DNA from: Amorphophallus konjac
Lineage: Eukaryota; Streptophyta; Magnoliopsida; Alismatales; Araceae
NCBI GenBank assembly: GCA_022559845.1
Contig: CM040126.1
Coordinates: 142,980,064 to 143,044,063 of the forward strand
DNA length: 64,000 nt
Direction of reading: 5' to 3'
The notes under the pieces are model-generated. The model had not been told where the DNA came from. It was given only the letters and a program-made list of their open reading frames with translations, and did no database searches. Both the position numbers and the translations under genes were made by a program. Below are positions 53,085 through 64,000 of this stretch, piece after piece; position 1 is the first letter of the stretch; every line of letters begins with the position of its first letter.

Positions 53085-54915
53085 TCGGCCATTTACCGGA
53101 CCGTCTCTTGATCATGGCGGTCTAGTTCAAGACCGTTAATTAAGACAATTCAATATTTTAAAAAATAGGACATCTTGAGTCTTTAGCGGTCTAATGGAGA
53201 ATCGTTTAGGATCTGTTAGCAGTCTAGTGAATAACTGCTAGCAGACTCTGGCGGTCAACCATATGGCCGCTAAGGGTCCAGAATATAAAACTCCGGTATA
53301 AGTGCTTTCTAGATAATTGGGCTTTAATGGTACAACCAGCTTGGCATCCTAGTGGTAATCCCAGGCTCGCGGAGTCTTACGGAGGCCTTGAAACAAGATT
53401 TCTTAGTCCGTTAGAAGGAATATCCAAAGGAGACATCATCATATCCAAGATTGTGTTCCTAATGTTCAAAAGTGTAACTAATGATCACATACCGGGATAT
53501 GTGCCATATACTTAAGAAAATGACTCTTAGAAAAGAGAGGCAATCGTGATAAAACAACGATCAAGTTAAATCATGAATCATTTATTTATTTATTTGAACA
53601 TATATTTATTACAAAAGTATCTGATTTTTGGGCATAAATTATCATAACTTAAAATAATACCAATGTTCATGAAATATGAAATCTATCATAATGAATAGTA
53701 AATATAACTAAGTATATGAAACCAGTACCTAAATCAAGCTTAAACTTAGCTAACTAGGCTTACTATATAATAACTATGGTTAATTCTGTAATATGGTTCG
53801 GTTTACCAATATTACAAAATCAGAAACAGAAAACGGTCTAATACAGGACCGCCACTTGCGGTTAACAATCTATCGTACGACCGCTAGATTCCCTGGTGGT
53901 CTACAGGAAGATCGTCTCCTCCTGCATAAAACCGAGTGCAAATGCTAATGACACAAAATGCTAACTAAGACATATCATGTCTGAAAATAAACATATTACA
54001 ACTTCCATAATCATGATAGAACAAATATGGGTCAACAATATGCATGGGTTCATGTGATTAACAAGAAAAATTCCTTTTTACTTCATTAAGGCTAGTTCAT
54101 GCATGAGGAACATACTAGATGCATAGTCCAAAGTAAAACATAAAATTATCAAAGTACAATGTATGAAAACGAATGAAACAAGAGGACTTTTGTTACTAAC
54201 TATAAATTTAAGCCTTTCATGAGATAACATACCTTTAATAATGTTCCTAGACTTCGAATTTCTGATTGGAATCAAGCCCTAGTTCCTGCACTTTCTTATA
54301 CTAAATCAGCAACTTCACGTCTCTCTATTTCTTGATTCCCTTAGCCTATGGACGTGAAATTTTGAGGGTAAGTAGAGGATCTGAAGAGGAACATAAAGTT
54401 CTAAAGAACCTCTATCTAATTACCTCGATTTGGGCTCCGAATTCCTTGATGTTCTTGGGTCGGATGCACTAATTCCTGAGTTCTTATTGTAAAATCACCA
54501 ACTTTGTAAGCCTCTAACTTCACGTAGGCTTGATCTCGTAGAACAGAATTCGGAAGGTAGTTAGTTCTAAAAAATAAACAAATTCTTAGAAGAAACTTAC
54601 CTCTAATTCATCCTCCTTACTTGAGTTCCACGTGAGCCAAAGTAGGGGTCGCGCATGTCAAAACTGGGACCTATTTATAGGTTTTAGCTAGGGTTTGAAG
54701 ATTAGAACGAACTTAGAGTCCCAATTAGACTTTCAATTCGATCTACAATCCCTCTAGACTTATCTAATTAATAGATAGAGTTGATCCAGGATGATTTGGA
54801 CGCTAAAGATCCAACCTTTTCATGCTTTCTTGTATTCACGGAACTCGCAGTGGTTAGCGGTCATTGGGACGACTGTTTACTGTCGGTTAGCGGTCTCGCG
54901 ATAGACCGTTTTCTA
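53085..54915. repeat. Palindrome clusters in F LTR
   Basis: Examples: GCGGTCTAGTTCAAGACCGTTA near 53118, GGCGGTCAACC...GGCCGCTAA near 53252, AACGGTCTAAT...GGACCGCC near 53834, and AGCGGTCTCGCGATAGACCGTTT near 54889. The last sits upstream of the TATA box; the others are downstream. Confidence 0.75.
53329..53434 (-). other. Shared LTR leader module, copy in F
   Basis: Minus strand: TCTCCTTTGGATATTCC to CTGGTTGTACC, with GGCCTCCGTAAGACTCCG inside; 1.2 kb downstream of the TATA box. Confidence 0.8.
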
Positions 54916-55238
54916 TTTTGGGCACTGAATTTGAACTTAGTTCAAACTCTTTTGATATTATCCCATGTATTATCCATTTACTTATTTTCTAAAGAGTAAT
55001 TATCTCTTTAATTCCGTGAATACACCTATTTTAAGGTTCTAGAACATGGGCCATGGTCAAAAACAATCTCTTGGGACTATTGGGTTTATTATATGGGACA
55101 ATCTTCTTGGATTAGGGCAGGGCTTAAATAATTGGATTTAATTCACTATAATTCAATTAATATCCCATTAAATGCTTAATAATTAATATAGGTATATTTT
55201 AAATCTGAAAAATCCTTAGAAAATTCTCGGGTGTTAAA

Positions 55239-55251
55239 CTCTCCCCCACTT
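55239..55251 (-). other. Polypurine tract of F
   Basis: AAGTGGGGGAGAG on the minus strand next to the LTR. Confidence 0.88.
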
Positions 55252-55275
55252 AAAAAGAATTTTCCCCCAAATTCA

Positions 55276-57574
55276 CTATATGGATTTATGGAGAGTGTAC
55301 TTACATTCAAATATCTTTGGGAATCTTCTGTGCATGCCTTCTTCAGTTTCCCATGCTGCTTCATGTGGCCATGATTTGGTCCACTGGATCTTGACTATAG
55401 GAATAGTTTTATTCCGAAGTTGACGCACTTCTCGTTCAATGATCTTGATCTGCTTTTGCTCATATGTTAAGTCCTTTTTAATCTCCAGATTGTCGTAAGT
55501 GATGACATGGAATAGATCAGGTACATACTTCTTGAGCATTGAGACGTGGAATACATCATGAACTTCAGATAGTTGAGGGGATAAAGCTATTTGATAAGCG
55601 ACTTCACCAACCCTTTCGAGAATCTCAAAGGGGCTAATGAATCTTGGAGTAAGCTTGCCTTTGATACCAAACCTTCGAATACCCCGGCCTGGAGAAACCT
55701 TAAGAAATACATGATCTCCTACTTGAAATTCCAGGTCGCGCCTTCGATTATCAGCATAAGATTTCTGCCTGTCTTGAGTTATATGGAGTCTCTCCCGAAT
55801 AAGCTTTATCTTCTCGGTATTATCACTAATGATATCGGGACCGAAAAATTATCTTTCTCCTACTTCATTGCAACAAATAGGGGAATGACAGCTTCTTCCA
55901 TAGAAAGCTTCAAACGGTGCCATTTGAATGCTAGCTTGGTAGCTATTGTTGTATGAGAATTCCACTAGAGGTAAATGGTCGTACCAACTTCCTCTAAAGT
56001 CAATAGCACAATCCTTGATCATATCTTCCACCACTTGATTTGTTCTTTCAGTTTGACCATCAGTTTGTGGATGGAATGTTGTGCTAAAGTTGAGCCGGGT
56101 TCCTAATGAATGTTGAAGACCCTTCCAAAATTGTGATGTGAATCTAGGATCTGGGTCAGATATAATGGTGATAGGGACACCATGTAGTTTGACAATCTCC
56201 TTTATGTACAATGCTGCTAGTACATCCACAAACCATCGACTTTTGATTAGTAGGAAATGTGCAGATTTAGTCAATCGGTCTATGATTACCCATATACCAT
56301 CGTGTCCTCCTTTTGTCTTAGGCAAACCCATGATAAAATCCATCCCTATACTTTCCCATTTCCACTCGGGAATATTCAAGGCTTGCAATTTCCCAGCGGG
56401 TTTTAAATGTTCTGTCTTTACCTGCTGACAAGTGAGGCAGCGAGACACGAATTCTGCCACTTCCCTTTTCATGTTGGGCCACCAAAAATTTCTTTTGAAA
56501 TCTTGATACATCTTGGTAGCACCAGGGTGAATAGCATGCCTTGATTTATGCGCTTCCTCCATGATTAATTTCTTCGTGTCATCATGATTCGGCACACAAA
56601 TTCTATCCTTAAATAATAATCTTCCATCTTGTGAGATAGAGAATTTTGGCCTTTGATCGATGTTATCCTTAACTTCCATCAATGTGGGATCATTCTCTTG
56701 CAATTTGACTATATCCTTAATCAATGTAGGTTGAGACCTTATATTGGTGATTATACATCCATCTCCTTCCTTGTCAATATCAAGATTTAAGTGAGAGAAA
56801 TCTTTAATAAGACAAGTCATACCTTCTTTGAGGCTTGCTAGTGTTGCCCTCGGCCTTCTGCTAAGAGCGTCTGCCACAGCATTTGCCTTCCCTAGATGAT
56901 ATTGAATTGTAAAGTCGAAGTCTTTGAGATACTCCAACCATCTGCGTTGTCGCATGTTCAACTCCTTCTGGGTGAAAAGATATTTCAGACTTTTATGATC
57001 TGAAAATATAGTGAATTTCTCCCCATAAAGGTAATGTCGCCAAATCTTTAAGGTGAATATAACATCTGCCAATTCTAGATCATGCATATGATTGTTCTCT
57101 TCATGACGCTTCAGCTGTCTTGAGGAATAACAAATCACCTTTTTATTTTGCATAAGAACGCATCCTAGGCCAACGCTAGATGCATCCGTATACACTTCAA
57201 AACCACCACCTTCAATGGGCAATGTCAAAATAGGGGCCGTAGTAAGGTGATCCTTAAGAGTTAGAAAACTCTCTTCATAATCCTTCGACCATATAAAAGG
57301 GTTTTCCTTTCTTGTGAGTCCAGTCAAAGGAATGATGATCTTCGAGAAATCTTTAATAAATCATCTATAGTAACCAGCCAGACACAGAAAACTCCTTACT
57401 TCTAACACGGTCGTCGGTCGGCTCCAATTCTTAACAGCTTCTATTTTAGAAGGATCTACAGGGATACCTTCTTTTCAAATAATATGGCCAAGGAAAGAAA
57501 CTTCCTTTAGTCAAAACTCGCACTTACTAAGCTTCGCATAGAGTTTGTGTTCTCTTAGTGTTTGCAAGGCTATC
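55276..57574 (-). pseudogene. F pol: RT end, RNase H, integrase, chromodomain-like tail
   Basis: A single frame on the minus strand from the E insertion to a TGA/TAA near 55276. RT end ([14 protein letters not shown]), RNase H ([32 protein letters not shown]), integrase HHCC (HKSRHAIHPG...CLTCQQVK), DDE core ([29 protein letters not shown]), C-terminal domain (LEFQVGDHVFLKVSP, RFISPFEILERVG) and a Tekay-like tail (PHEAAWETEEGMHRRFP). Stops: 57511-57513, 57475-57477, 57361-57363 and 55849-55851. The stretch 55852-57327 is an open 491-codon frame, so decay is moderate. Truncated by E in the RT domain. Confidence 0.92.
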
Positions 57575-60196
57575 TGATGAGGGCATCACTCACGATCCCC
57601 TCTGGCTTGGCACCTCTCTCCCTCCCGGAGGCAGCTAGGGAGCGGCCCTACTTCTGGATTGGACCTTAGTGCTTGTCATTGGGTCATTTTGTTATTTTCT
57701 CCCTTTTACTTGAGTCTTAATCTTGTAATTTGCCTTTTATTTGAGTCTTGTACCTAGGTTATAAAGTCATTTCCCTAAGTTCGAGTCTCATTAGGCTATG
57801 GTGCTTGCTATTGGGCCTATTTCTTTGGGCTAGGCCCATGGGCGCACCCCCCTTCCTTGGTTATCAGTTAGTTTGTTAAAAGTCAGGGTCTTATATGTAA
57901 ATGTGGGTTTCCTATAAATAGGACCCCAATTCCTCTTTTGAAGGTTAATGAAGTATTGAAGAATTTGCCAAAGCATTAGTGCACCTCTCCCTCCCTCTCT
58001 AGCTCTCTCTCTCTCTCTTTTTCTCCCTCTCACTAAAGGGGGCAAACCCCTCTCTCTCTCCTCCCCACCCCAAATTCGAAATTCACTCTCTCTCCTCCCT
58101 ATTCACCTCTAATTAAGACCCCTCCCCCTTCCCCATACCTCCCATTTAAGTCCCCTCCAACCCCTAGGTGGAATCCCTTTCTCCTAGGCACCTCTCCCTC
58201 TTCCAAGGCACCCCTTGGCATTCCCCATACACCCCCTCACTTCCCCAAGCACACCCTTCACCCCTCCCAAGCTAAAATTCGAATTTTCCTCCCTTTGGGG
58301 ACTGCACCCCATTCATTCCCAGCCCCTTCACCTCCCTAGGTCGCAGCCCCCAACCCCCTTCCCCATTGTTCTTCCATTAGCCTTGTTCCACCACTATCTC
58401 TTTCCCTTTGCCCAAGTCTGCAGGTAGCAGAGAAAGGGTCGACTTGCTGAATAATCCACGGATTCATACGGCGTCGTCTGAAGGCGTACCATACCATTCT
58501 GGAAAGGTCGTCCAGTTATCTTTGCAGGCGAGGTGATCTCGTCCCATTCTGAGTTCGGGGCTGTCCGGGAGAACTATTCTCCCCCGACTGCGCTGGGCTC
58601 CCTCTGCAGAGTACCTGAACCGGTTTTGAAGCTGTGCCACGGCGAACCCTAGCAGAATCAAGCCAAGGTCTCTTCATAAAAGTTCTTCCACATCCTATCC
58701 TCTTCCAAGATCAGGAAGCAGAACTTCGTTCGGGTTCAGTGGGACGGATTTATAGAATTTCTCCTCCGACTGCTCCAAGCTGATTCCCCAAGTCTGCTAC
58801 GACCTGTCAACACCTTCTTGGGTCCCCCAGTCTCCTCCGACCTCATCTGGCTTCCCGTCAGTTTGGCTACGAAGTAGACTCGACCACGATTCCAGCAACT
58901 CTGACAGCTCGTGATTCAGAGTTCGAGAGTGGCCGGGGTAGCTTCTGCAAGTCGCTGTCTGAATCAGATAGCTGCTGCGGCCAGAATCTGTCACCCGGTT
59001 CGAAGCTGCACCACGGCCGACAGTAGAAGATTGAAGTCACGAGTCCTTCTAAAAATACCTTCCTCCACCTGTTCTCTTTCTGGATCAAGAAGCAGAAGTG
59101 CGTTCGGCTTCCGGAGGTCAGAGCTTTCGTTTTTCTCCCTCGACGGGTCGGGTCTGCCTCCCACAACCTGTAGTGACATGCTGCCACTCATCGGCATCCC
59201 CCAGTCCACCTCGACCTCAGACGGCTTCCCCACCAGTTTTCCTGCGAAGAGAGTCCGTCCACAGTTCCAGCAACTTCGACGGTTCATGATTTGGTGCCCG
59301 GGAGCGGCCGGGACAACTTCTGCAATTCACTGTTCATGTCAGGTAGCTGTTGCGGCCAGAAACTGCCACCTTGTTCGAAGCTCGACCCAGACCAGCCACT
59401 GAAGCCGAAGAAATTGAGAAAATTCTGAAGTCTCCTGGTTCCAGATACGAAGATTTCCCAGCTGGTCTCGTCTTCAGAGAAATTCTAGAACGTGATCTAC
59501 GGCCTCTACAGTGACTGGCAGTCAGCCATCACAGCAAGGAGGGAATTTCCATTTCGGCTACACCGGCGCGTCCTCCGGCGAATCTCCCTCTCCCGCCTGG
59601 CCGGCTTACCGCCCCTCCCTGTGTGGAGGTAGTGTTTGAGTGTACTTAATTGACCCCACCCTAAGTTCACCCTCCTGCGTGAGGTGTAGTGATTGTAATC
59701 ATTCAAAACAGGATTGAAGCTTCACCGGCGCAGTGTGCGGGGAACCACACTTCCCCACTCGCCCTCGTCTCCGATCGGGGTTGGTTTCTTCAAACCAACC
59801 AGGTGAGCTCTACCCTTGCTCTTTACTCTTGTTCATTTAATATCTGTAAAACTTATTCGCTGGTTGGTGAGAGAGTGCCCGATCCCGGAACCACCACCCT
59901 TGTGTGGTCACCGTGGCCTTAGTGAGAGGAGTGTCCTAGTGCCCCCAAGGCACCCGGCTGCCCTTGTTTGTGGGCTTCCTATCTTTGGGAGGGATAACCT
60001 TAGTGATGCTGGTCCTCTAGCCAGCCAGGGGCTTTCTCCACTACCTCGGCTCGGCATCATCGAGTCACCACGGGAAACGGGTGTGTGCGGTGTAACGGCG
60101 ACTCTCAAGTTGCTCCCCAAATCTTGTGATTGTTATTGCGAATTAAGTCCAAGGGATCATTGTCATTTGCTACCTTTGCATCATTGTGTCACATCA
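57575..60196 (+). repeat. 5' LTR of element E
   Basis: TATA box TATAAATAG at 57913-57921, then a CT-rich leader (57960-58430, (CT)n near 58000) and a GC-rich part. ORFs on either strand here match the same stretches in D's LTR only as shifted composition artefacts. Confidence 0.93.
57913..57921 (+). promoter_or_regulatory. TATA box, E 5' LTR
   Basis: TTTCCTATAAATAGGACC; the copy in the 3' LTR is at 63490-63498. Confidence 0.75.
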
Positions 60197-60198
60197 AG

Positions 60199-60210
60199 TG
60201 GTATCAGAGT
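60199..60210 (+). other. Primer-binding site of E
   Basis: TGGTATCAGAGT two bases after the LTR; tRNA-iMet type with one change at the last base compared with D. Confidence 0.88.
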
Positions 60211-60330
60211 AAGTTCTAGACTTGTCTCTACAAGCCTAGGTCCTAGGGTCTTTGCATTTTCATCATCCGTGTGCATGTCCACCCGTAGTGGTACCTTGTA
60301 CCGAGCCGACCCCTCTACCTCGGTTCCCCC

Positions 60331-62925
60331 ATGAATCCCATTCCCCAAGGTTACCCAAACATCCCTAGGGAGGCTCCTCAAGCTCCAATGGATCGACTTG
60401 AGGCTGCCATTCAAGCCCTCTAGGAGAAAATGAGTGGGTTTTCCACCCGCCTAGAGAGACTCGATGAAGCTAGGGCCCCACCTAGGAACCATGCCCAACG
60501 GGCACCCCCTCCACGAGTTGAACTTGATAGGGAGGACCTTGAGGATGACTTCCACCGTGAGTATGAGAGGCCCCGCCAACCTAGACATTTTGAAAGGCGA
60601 CCACGGGAGGACCCGGATGATTACCTCTTGAGGATGATTAAGGTCGAGGCTCCTAACTTTGATGGGTCACATAATCCACATGTCTACCTAAAATGGGAGA
60701 GTGCTATGGATCAATACTTTGGTTGGTACCCTATGACGGAAGATAGGAAAGTTAGGCTCGCGAAAATGCACCTTACCAAACTTGCCAAGACCTATTGGAT
60801 GAGTGTAGAAACTAAGAAGAGGATTAGGAGGGAAGAACCAATCCATACCTGGGAAGACATGAAGACCCAACTTAGGTTCCAATACCTCCCCAACTCCTAC
60901 CGTGAGGACCATAACCCGAAGAGCACTCCCACTCCCCCGTTTCCTCCCAGTCAACCCAAGACTTCCCTTAGGGCCCCCACTCCACCTAGGCCCATGACGG
61001 CCATCACCCAACCTAAAACTCTCCATCAAACCCACACCCCACAAGCTTCCACGGTCCCCACCACTACCCCTCCATCTTCCCCTAGAAGGGACACACCTCC
61101 CACAATCAATCAACCCAATCCTCCTCGACCCACCGATCTTCCACTACCAACCCCAATCCTACCCCAACTTAGGTCTCCACTTCTTCCACTCCCAAACCCA
61201 ACCCAAGTTCAAGCACCCTCACCACCCCGAGTGCACCATGCCCCAACCTTCATCACCCCATCCACAAAAGACCTTCCCATTCCCTTGGAAAGCAAAACCC
61301 CCACACCCCAAAAGGATGAGAACGTGATTGAGGAATATGAGGCTTCCCTAGATTGGGAGGAAGAATATGAAGCCCAATGCCAAAGGTTGGGTCAAGAAGG
61401 CTCCTCTTTATCCAAAGAGACCACAACGAGCCTAACTAGGAACATCCTCCCCCTTGAGTTGCCAGATGACCATCCAAGTCCCCCCACCCATCCTTCCATA
61501 AGACCTGTGATTTTAGGGGAACCCCTCATTGAGTGGCTAAAGCAAGACCTCCTCCTCCACATAATGCACCCCCCTATGGAAAATCATTACCCAATTGTGC
61601 CCACCTCTCCATTCCACACAACCTTCCAATCGTTCTCCTTTGTAGGAGCCATGAGGGACTTGGTTAGGAGTGTATTTTGGCAAATAGAGGTGACAAACAT
61701 GTGGGCCTTAGAAGCAAGCAACATGGGGTACCTTAGTTTCTCACACCCCTCTATCGGGACCATCACCTCCATTTACACCAAGGGTCCTTGCACGAGTAAT
61801 CTCTTGTTGTTTCTACCTGAGCCTAATGAGTTTTACATCACCCCCTTGCCCTCCTACAAGGAGCCTTACATTGGGCCCCACCAGGATCATGACTTCCACT
61901 TCCCTATGTGTGCTAGGGACTCTAGGGCGATCACTTGGATTGAAACCCCCTGCCACGTCACTCACCCCTTAACCCATCTTGATCTGTTTGGCCACTCCCT
62001 ATGGGCTTCCAAGTACTCCTCACCCACCACCCACTCCCTCCTACCCTCACCCACCATGTCAGGCCTAACCCACCCATTCCGAAATTCCGCCCACACTATG
62101 AGAGTCAATGCCAAGGGTGGCATCAACCTTGGAAATAAGGGAGTGACCCATCCCAAGATGTCCACCCCTTGGAACCGCTTCGATCCCCATGAGTGGAAAC
62201 CCCCAAATCTCACAGATGGGACCATCTTGATAGGAATCCATGTATCACAACCTTTTGCATCATGTGGTCAGGCTAGTCACATCATTTGTGTCATTCACAC
62301 ACTAGGTCCAGTGCATGATAGGCTTACATTTGGACAAGTTGGTCTTCCCCCACTCTTCATCCGTCTCATGCATGATAGGGCCACATGTGGCTGCCCCGGT
62401 CCACCTAAGTGCATCAATGTCCACATGGTTTCTAAGCATGATAGGTCAATTCATGGATGCCCTGGTCCTCCTAAGTCTGTCAAAACCAATCTAACACTTG
62501 ATAGGGCTGAATTTGGCTGTCCAGGCCCTCCCTTCATCCCTATAGGATCATCATTCATGACATTGCATGGTAATATTCGCAAAAACATCAACAAGAGCAA
62601 AGAGATTTACAAAAAGTCAGCTGATTCCCACCGCCGCCACCAAGAATTCCAAGTCGGTGATTTTGTGATGGTGAGAACTGAGAGGCTATTCCCTGGGAAT
62701 ACTTCAAAGTTGAGGTCTCGTGGAGCTGGCCCCTTCCAGGTGCTGAGACGACTTGGCACCAATGCTTATGTGTTGGACCTCCCTGAAGAATACGGAGTAA
62801 GTCCCACATTCAATGTGGCTGACCTGGTACCCTACAAGGGCCCCACGGTGACACCCAGTGAGGACATCCAGCCTACTCCACCCCTTGAGAGCGCCCCACA
62901 CCTCAGAGAGCTCCACCCAACTTGA
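60331..62925 (+). CDS. Gag - unknown domain - GCPGPP repeats - integrase C-terminal domain
   Basis: 831 uninterrupted codons from 60430. The same frame reaches back to ATG 60331 past one TAG at 60421-60423 (likely a mutated CAG or GAG). Order: Gag core (APNFDGSHNPHVYLKWE, MDQYFGWYPMTEDRKVR, IHTWEDMKTQLRFQYLP; ~60640-60900) cut short of its usual second half; Pro-rich linker (60910-61300); acidic patch (VIEEYEASLDWEEEYEAQ); unknown domain (~61500-61850; WLK, IVPTSP, FWQIEVTNM, SIGTITS, TSNLLLFLP); second conserved stretch (62110-62230); four HDR..GCPGPP repeats (62305-62545); integrase C-terminal domain (HQEFQVGDFVMVR, LRSRGAGPFQVLRRLG, SPTFNVADLVPYKG). Protease, RT, RNase H and the integrase core are absent. 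It may coat element RNA and steer a helper's integration, but that is inference. Confidence 0.82.
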
Positions 62926-63065
62926 GAAACCAGCGTGATAAAGTGGAGCGGATATTAGATGAACATGTCACCAACACAAGGAGCAAGGCGTATGAGCGAT
63001 ACCTGGTCCGGTGGGAGGGACGACCACCCTCGGACGATGCCTGGGTGAGCAGGGAGGATCTCTAA
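62922..63065 (+). pseudogene. Chromodomain of element E, in the -1 frame
   Basis: Directly after the long ORF, in the -1 frame: RDKVERILDEHV, then YERYLVRWEGRPPSDDAW and VSREDL. This is a chromodomain, with the aromatic-cage-type Y/W positions and the V-RILD start, normally fused to the integrase C-terminus of chromoviruses, where it binds modified histones. The frame change at ~62920 separates it from the ORF, and TAA at 63063-63065 cuts the final helix (QLDPDLLEQYR continues after it). In D the matching DNA is still in frame with the integrase tail, so a frameshift mutation in E is the simplest reading. Confidence 0.8.
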
Positions 63066-63143
63066 CAGCTGGACCCCGATCTTCTAGAGCAGTACCGCAG
63101 TAGGGAGGACCTTTACTCGACAGAGTCGAGCTCTTCGCAGCCC

Positions 63144-63151
63144 GGGGGAAT
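63144..63151 (+). other. Polypurine tract of E
   Basis: GGGGGAAT directly before the 3' LTR; short compared with the Tekay-type tracts. Confidence 0.7.
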
Positions 63152-64000
63152 TGATGAGGGCATCACTCACGATCCCCTCTGGCTTGGCACCTCTCTCCCT
63201 CCCGGAGGCAGTTAGGGAGCGGCCCTACTTCTGGATTGGACCTTAGTGCTTGTCATTGGGTCATTTTGTTATTTTCTCCCTTTTACTTGAGTCTTAATCT
63301 TGTAATTGGCCTTTTATTTGAGTCTTGTACCTAGGTTATAAAGTCATTTTCCTAAGTTCGAGTCTCATTAGGCTATGGTGCTTGCTATTGGGCCTATTTC
63401 TTTGGGCTAGGCCCATGGGCGCACCCCCCTTCCTTGGTTATCAGTTAGTTTGTTAAAAGTCAGGGTCTTATATGTAAATGTGGGTTTCCTATAAATAGGA
63501 CCCCAATTCCTCTTTTGAAGGTTAATGAAGTATTGAAGAATTTGCCAAAGCATTAGTGCACCTCTCCCTCCCTCTCTAGCTCTCTCTCTCTCTCTTCTTC
63601 TCCCTCTCACTAAAGGGGGCGAACCCCTCTCTCTCTCCTCCCCACCCCAAATTTGAAATTCACTCTCTCTCCTCCCTATTCACCTCTAATTAAGACCCCT
63701 CACCCTTCCCCATACCTCCCATTTAAGTCCCCTCCAACCCCTAGGTGGAATCCCTTTCTCCTAGGCACCTCTCCCTCTTCCAAGGCACCCCTTGGCATTC
63801 CCCATACACCCCCTCACTTCCCCAAGCACACCCTTCACCCCTCCCAAGCTAAAATTCGAATTTTTCTCCCTTTGGGGACTGCACCCCATTCATTCCCAGC
63901 CCCTTCACCTCCCTAGGTCGCAGCCCCCAACCCCCTTCCCCATTGTTCTTCCATTAGCCTTGTTCCACCACTATCTCTTTCCCTTTGCCCATGTCTGCAG
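63152..64000 (+). repeat. 3' LTR of E, partial
   Basis: The first 849 bp match 57575-58423 with about nine base differences. The window ends inside it. Confidence 0.93.

Larger units (their letters stand above)
51932..55238 (-). repeat. 3' LTR of F
   Basis: 3,307 bp. The start reads TTTAACACCCG where the family has TGTAACACCCG, a change at the terminal dinucleotide. TATA CTATAAATAG at 54671-54680; donor-like AAAG/GTATGTTATC at 54232; acceptor-like CTTTTTCAG/GAAA at 52270; palindromes 53085-53280, 53830-53930 and 54850-54915 with arms AGCGGTC/GACCGCTA or ACGGTC/GACCGT. Confidence 0.88.
51932..57574 (-). mobile_element. Element 'F': Tekay-like chromovirus, 5' part lost off-window
   Basis: Minus strand. 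3' LTR 51932-55238, polypurine tract at 55239, pol 55276-57574. Its RT is cut at 57574 by element E, so the rest (gag, protease, 5' LTR) should lie beyond E outside the window. The LTR ends CGGGGCGTGACA-like (TGTCACGCCCC on +) as in A, B, G and H. Protein closely parallels G, but the LTR differs in most of its length. Confidence 0.9.
57575..64000 (+). mobile_element. Element 'E': non-autonomous chromovirus-derived element, right end off-window
   Basis: 5' LTR 57575-60196 (2,622 bp), interior 60197-63151, 3' LTR from 63152 (849 bp visible). LTRs start TGATGAGGGCATCAC and end CACATCA. The left target sequence should be CTATC (57570-57574); its partner is off-window. About nine differences in the 849 visible LTR bases, so the insertion is fairly recent and later than F. 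The interior encodes one long ORF fusing Gag to an integrase tail. Sister of D. Confidence 0.93.

Noticed and set aside
57574..57600. Hammerhead ribozyme (CTGATGAG) at the LTR start of E, as in retrozymes
   Set aside because: The C belongs to the target site, and the required GAAA and cleavage-site parts are not found nearby.

Overview
The window is almost wholly a nest of LTR retrotransposons from a seed plant, most likely an angiosperm with a large genome. It holds remnants of Ty1/copia (SIRE-like) and Ty3/gypsy elements (Tekay-like and CRM/Galadriel-like chromoviruses, and a Tat-like element), with tRNA-iMet primer-binding sites and TATA boxes in the LTRs. I found no convincing host gene, tRNA, rRNA or CRISPR. 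Most element borders below rest on TG...CA ends plus matching 5-bp target-site duplications (TSDs) read directly from the sequence.

Layout, left to right. (1) The oldest layer is a decayed copia element on the + strand: pol at 1-1353, a 3' region to 6331, and a 3' LTR starting at 6332 that has been blown apart and resumes at 16487-17972 and 49631-50480. (2) A minus-strand solo LTR of a Tekay-like family ('A', 2275-5331, TSD GCAAT) sits in the copia 3' region. (3) Element 'B' (6339-16481, TSD TTGGG) is inserted 7 bp inside the copia LTR. It has two ~4.6 kb LTRs around an 867-bp interior that encodes only a zinc-knuckle protein. (4) Element 'C' (17973-49625, TSD AGATG) is inserted later in the same copia LTR. 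It is a Tat-like non-autonomous element with a broken gag and a 691-codon ORF of unknown function. C was itself hit by element 'D' (20618-27983, TSD AGAGT) and by a minus-strand element now reduced to solo LTR 'H' (29299-42369, TSD CCCCT). H was then hit by a full minus-strand Tekay-like chromovirus 'G' (29795-39627). (5) 50486-51931 is unassigned DNA with a strong hairpin tandem repeat. (6) A minus-strand Tekay-like chromovirus 'F' (51932-57574 visible) is cut in its RT by element 'E' (57575 to beyond the window end), a sister of D.

How the parts relate. G and F are decayed autonomous types (gag, protease, RT, RNase H, integrase, chromodomain tail). A, B and H share their LTR ends, and B shares their tRNA-iMet PBS and polypurine tract, so B is a plausible non-autonomous partner. 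D and E encode an unusual polyprotein: Gag, then a conserved domain I do not recognise, then GCPGPP repeats, then an integrase C-terminal domain and (in E) a chromodomain, with no protease, RT, RNase H or integrase core.

The most interesting signals are not genes: (a) a ~60-105-nt module, always in sense orientation and 1.1-1.7 kb downstream of the TATA box, shared by at least five otherwise different families; (b) dense arrays of short imperfect palindromes (ACGGTC...GACCGT or GACGCC...GGCGTC) in the LTRs of six elements; (c) a conserved splice-donor/acceptor pair predicting a 1.7-2.0 kb leader intron in the Tekay-like LTRs; (d) the shared novel domain of D and E.
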